From NCBI GenBank assembly GCA_022563275.1, contig JADFNR010000047.1:1-24099 (forward strand): a stretch of DNA of 24,099 bases. The letters run 5' to 3'. Below the pieces are notes generated by a model. That model saw only the letters and a list, made by a program, of their open reading frames with translations. It ran no database searches and was not told the DNA's origin. Position numbers and translations under genes: made by a program. This DNA comes from Chloroflexota bacterium (GTDB taxonomy: Bacteria > Chloroflexota > Dehalococcoidia > UBA3495). Below are positions 22,322-24,099 of this stretch, in pieces. How positions within the stretch are numbered: the first letter of the stretch is position 1; every line of letters begins with the position of its first letter.

Positions 22322-22912
22322 TTAGATATTCTCCAGGAAATTAAGCAGGTGGGCGGTGTATTCCTTCGGCTTTTCGTAGGGGGGCCAGTGACCGCAGTTA
22401 TTGAGCAGCACCAACCGGGAATCTTCGATGTTGTTCAGCGCGGCGATGCCGATCTCGAAGACGCACATCCGGTCATAACGCCCCCACAGGATCAGGCTGG
22501 GGGCCTTGATGTTGGGCAGGTCCACACCATGGTCATAAGGCACGCTCACCGAAGCCGCGTTGGCCGCGACGTGGTCGGGATGGCCGGTGTAATTCTGGTG
22601 GATGTAGTCGATCAGTTCGTCGGTCACCAACGCTGCGTCGTCGATGTGGACCCGCAGGTAGCGCCGCACGTTCTCCCGGGTGGGGTCGGCGATCACCTCG
22701 TTAGTGGCCCGGCTGCCCTCCGAGGGCCGGTTGCCCATCAGATAAAGGTCTCCTCCGGTCTTTATGTGACAGGCGCCGAAGACCAGCTTGTTCACGCGGT
22801 CGGGGTATTTCATGGCCAGCACCATGGCCGACTGCCCACCCTGGGAGTTGCCGACGAGATGGGCCTTTTCGATCCCCAGGGCGTCCATCAGCCCCACAGC
22901 GAGCCGGTGGAA
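22322..22912 (-). pseudogene. alpha/beta hydrolase, N-terminus missing
   Basis: The minus frame encodes the C-terminal two-thirds (about 195 residues) of an MhpC-like hydrolase: GLMDALGIEKAHLVGNSQGGQSA with the nucleophile Ser in GNSQGG, VADP/VRRYLRVHIDD lid helices, SLILWGRYDRM with the acid Asp, and NNCGHWPPYEKP with the catalytic His. Family members have about 90-100 more residues before this, with the oxyanion HG motif; none are present. Upstream of about 22912 the frame is antisense to an acyl-CoA dehydrogenase and has no hydrolase likeness. The core triad is intact, but without the N-terminal strands a stable enzyme is unlikely. Left by deletion, inversion, or a misjoined assembly. Confidence 0.75.
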
Positions 22913-22929
22913 TCGGGAACCGAAGACCA

Positions 22930-23698
22930 GCTCAGCGTCGGCGGGCGGCGCTTCGGGACCCAGGCGAAGCGCGTGGACGGCGGATATCTGGTCAATGGAC
23001 GCAAGTTTTTCGTGTCCTCCGCCGGCGCCGCGGACTATTTCGCCACGCCGGCGCTCCTGATGGCGGAGGGCCCCTGGGAGGAGCGGACCCTGTACCTTTC
23101 GATCCCCAGAGAAGCGCCCGGCGTGGAGTTCTCCGGCGATTGGGACCCCATTGGGATGCGCGCCACGGTGAGCCGGGACATGTCCCTGAAAGATGTCTGG
23201 GCGCCGGAGGATGCTGAGATCCTCCCGCCGGGCGTCTTTGGACAGTTGTACCAGCGTCAGCCCCATATCTTCATCTCTTTTTCCGCCACCTTTTTGGGAC
23301 TGATGCAGGCGGCCTACGACTTTACGGTCGCCTATCTCACCGGCCGGGCGCCAGGGGTTGCCGGTCCTCGCGGCGAATCACCGGCGGGCGGCGGCGCTCT
23401 CGCCGAGATGCTCTTTACCCTCGAAGCCACCAGGGCATTGTTCTACCGCGCCATCTCCGAGCAGCGTCTGGACCCACCGGTCGACTCCATTCAGCGCGCC
23501 AGGGCCGCCCATGTTCAGGTGCAGCGGGCGGTGGTAACGTTAACTGGTGAGGCGATCCGGGTCTGCGGTGGAAGGGCTATGCTGAAGCAGCATCCTCTGG
23601 AGCGTTATTACCGGGACGCCCGGGCCTCGGCGGTGATGCGGCCCTGGACTCAGGAGTTGGCCACCCAAGATGCCGGGGACACCGCTCTACGAAGCTAG
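22930..23698 (+). pseudogene. acyl-CoA dehydrogenase family protein, N-terminus missing
   Basis: The plus frame encodes about 250 residues that match the middle beta-domain and C-terminal helical domain of acyl-CoA dehydrogenases: VGGRRFGTQAKRVDGGYLVNGRKFFVS, then WDPIGMRATVSRDMSLKDVWAP, a QAAYDFTVAYLTGRAPG helix, and AIRVCGGRAMLKQHPLERYYRDAR near the end. The N-terminal helical domain of about 120-150 residues is absent; the same frame further left (to 22349) is only the antisense of the hydrolase fragment. No start codon with a ribosome binding site is evident at the junction. The left limit is approximate. Confidence 0.75.
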
Positions 23699-23824
23699 CG
23701 AGGGGAGGACTGCCTCCTTGGGTGGGCGTCAACCACCGCCGTTATCAGGTCCGCTTACGTATCCGCCAACCGGCCCGATCGCCGAGCGGCGCATGGGTGG
23801 AACAAGTCAGGACGGAGTGTGATC

Positions 23825-24099
23825 ATGGTAGAGACGAAGACCATCGAGCAGAGCGTAACGTTCAATGCCAGCCCCCACGATGTGTACGAGGCCTTGATGG
23901 ACTCGGACAAGCACTCTCGATTCACCGGCGCCAAAGCCAGCATCAGCCGAGAGGTTGGAGGTGAGTTTTCGGCCTATGACGGCGCTCTCAGCGGCGTCAT
24001 CCTCGAGCTGGTTCCCGATGCCAAGATTGTCCAGACCTGGCGCGGGTCCGATGAAGGATGGATTCCGGGACACTACTCCACGGCGACTTTTTCGCTGGA
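23825..24099 (+). CDS. SRPBCC (AHSA1-type START) domain protein, 3' end outside window
   Basis: The frame from the ATG at 23825 is open for 91 codons to the window edge. VTFNASPHDVYEALMDSDKHSRFTGAKASISREVGGEFSAYDGALSGVILELVP and a QTWRGS strand match the first two-thirds of an AHSA1-type domain and resemble the gene at 5268-5657 (VYETWLDS, GDEFTAHDGYINGKNLELIP, RQSWRT). A GGAG lies about 9 nt upstream of the ATG. It follows the acyl-CoA dehydrogenase fragment by 126 nt on the same strand. Hydrophobic-ligand binding is expected; the ligand is unknown. Confidence 0.82.
   Translation, partial: MVETKTIEQSVTFNASPHDVYEALMDSDKHSRFTGAKASISREVGGEFSAYDGALSGVILELVPDAKIVQTWRGSDEGWIPGHYSTATFSL

Noticed and set aside
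22349..23698. A single 449-residue plus-strand protein across the hydrolase and dehydrogenase region
   Set aside because: Its first 190 residues are only the antisense of a well-recognised alpha/beta hydrolase; family likeness begins near 22930.

Overview
The window looks like chromosomal DNA of an uncultured Chloroflexota bacterium (Dehalococcoidia/SAR202-like). This is inferred from gene content, not from a marker gene. It is GC-rich and carries several CaiB/BaiF CoA-transferases, paired MaoC-type hydratases, a luciferase-like (F420/FMN) oxidoreductase, Gfo/Idh/MocA proteins, a DUF1501 protein and AHSA1-type SRPBCC proteins. Genes lie in short operons. Several promoters are recognisable by eye as TTGACR-N17/18-TA, often with TAG at the start of the -10.

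Layout. 1-4256 (minus): one operon from a promoter at 4228-4256, encoding two family III CoA-transferases (coupled by a TTGA overlap), an enoyl-CoA hydratase and a polysaccharide-deacetylase-like hydrolase cut by the window edge. 4306-6359 (minus): DJ-1/PfpI protein, AHSA1-type SRPBCC protein, a 48-nt palindrome, and a SAM methyltransferase. 6414-6488: tRNA with CAT anticodon. 6557-9384 (minus): a second CoA-transferase pair behind a good promoter, with a nested inverted repeat between the genes. 9403-10994 (minus): PfkB sugar/nucleoside kinase and a DUF192 lipoprotein. 11133-12683 (plus): two MaoC-like hydratase subunits and a small protein, converging on signal peptidase I (minus). 13326-15551 (plus): tandem Gfo/Idh/MocA paralogues and a strong terminator. 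15830-18533 (minus): DUF1501, luciferase-like oxidoreductase and MsrA. 18596-19024 (plus): tRNA-Ala(CGC), tRNA-Arg(CCT), tRNA-Trp(CCA).

The accessory part is 19027-22225. The 3' part of tRNA-Trp (47 bp, exact) and its terminator are repeated at 22179, bracketing about 3.2 kb of visibly more AT-rich DNA. This is the layout of an element integrated at a tRNA gene, but no integrase is visible. It carries a membrane-anchored TolB-like beta-propeller protein, two related gene-end remnants on either side of it, a small lipoprotein-like ORF and an antisense membrane-protein ORF. Just beyond it, an alpha/beta hydrolase and an acyl-CoA dehydrogenase, both lacking their N-termini, meet head to head near 22910-22935. 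A second AHSA1-type gene runs off the right edge.

The most notable points are: (i) both CoA-transferase pairs consist of an upstream subunit with Gln where the catalytic Asp should be and a downstream subunit that has the Asp, suggesting heteromeric enzymes; (ii) the integrase-less tRNA-Trp island; (iii) a Gfo/Idh/MocA twin pair that has lost the usual catalytic residues; (iv) the truncated head-to-head gene junction.
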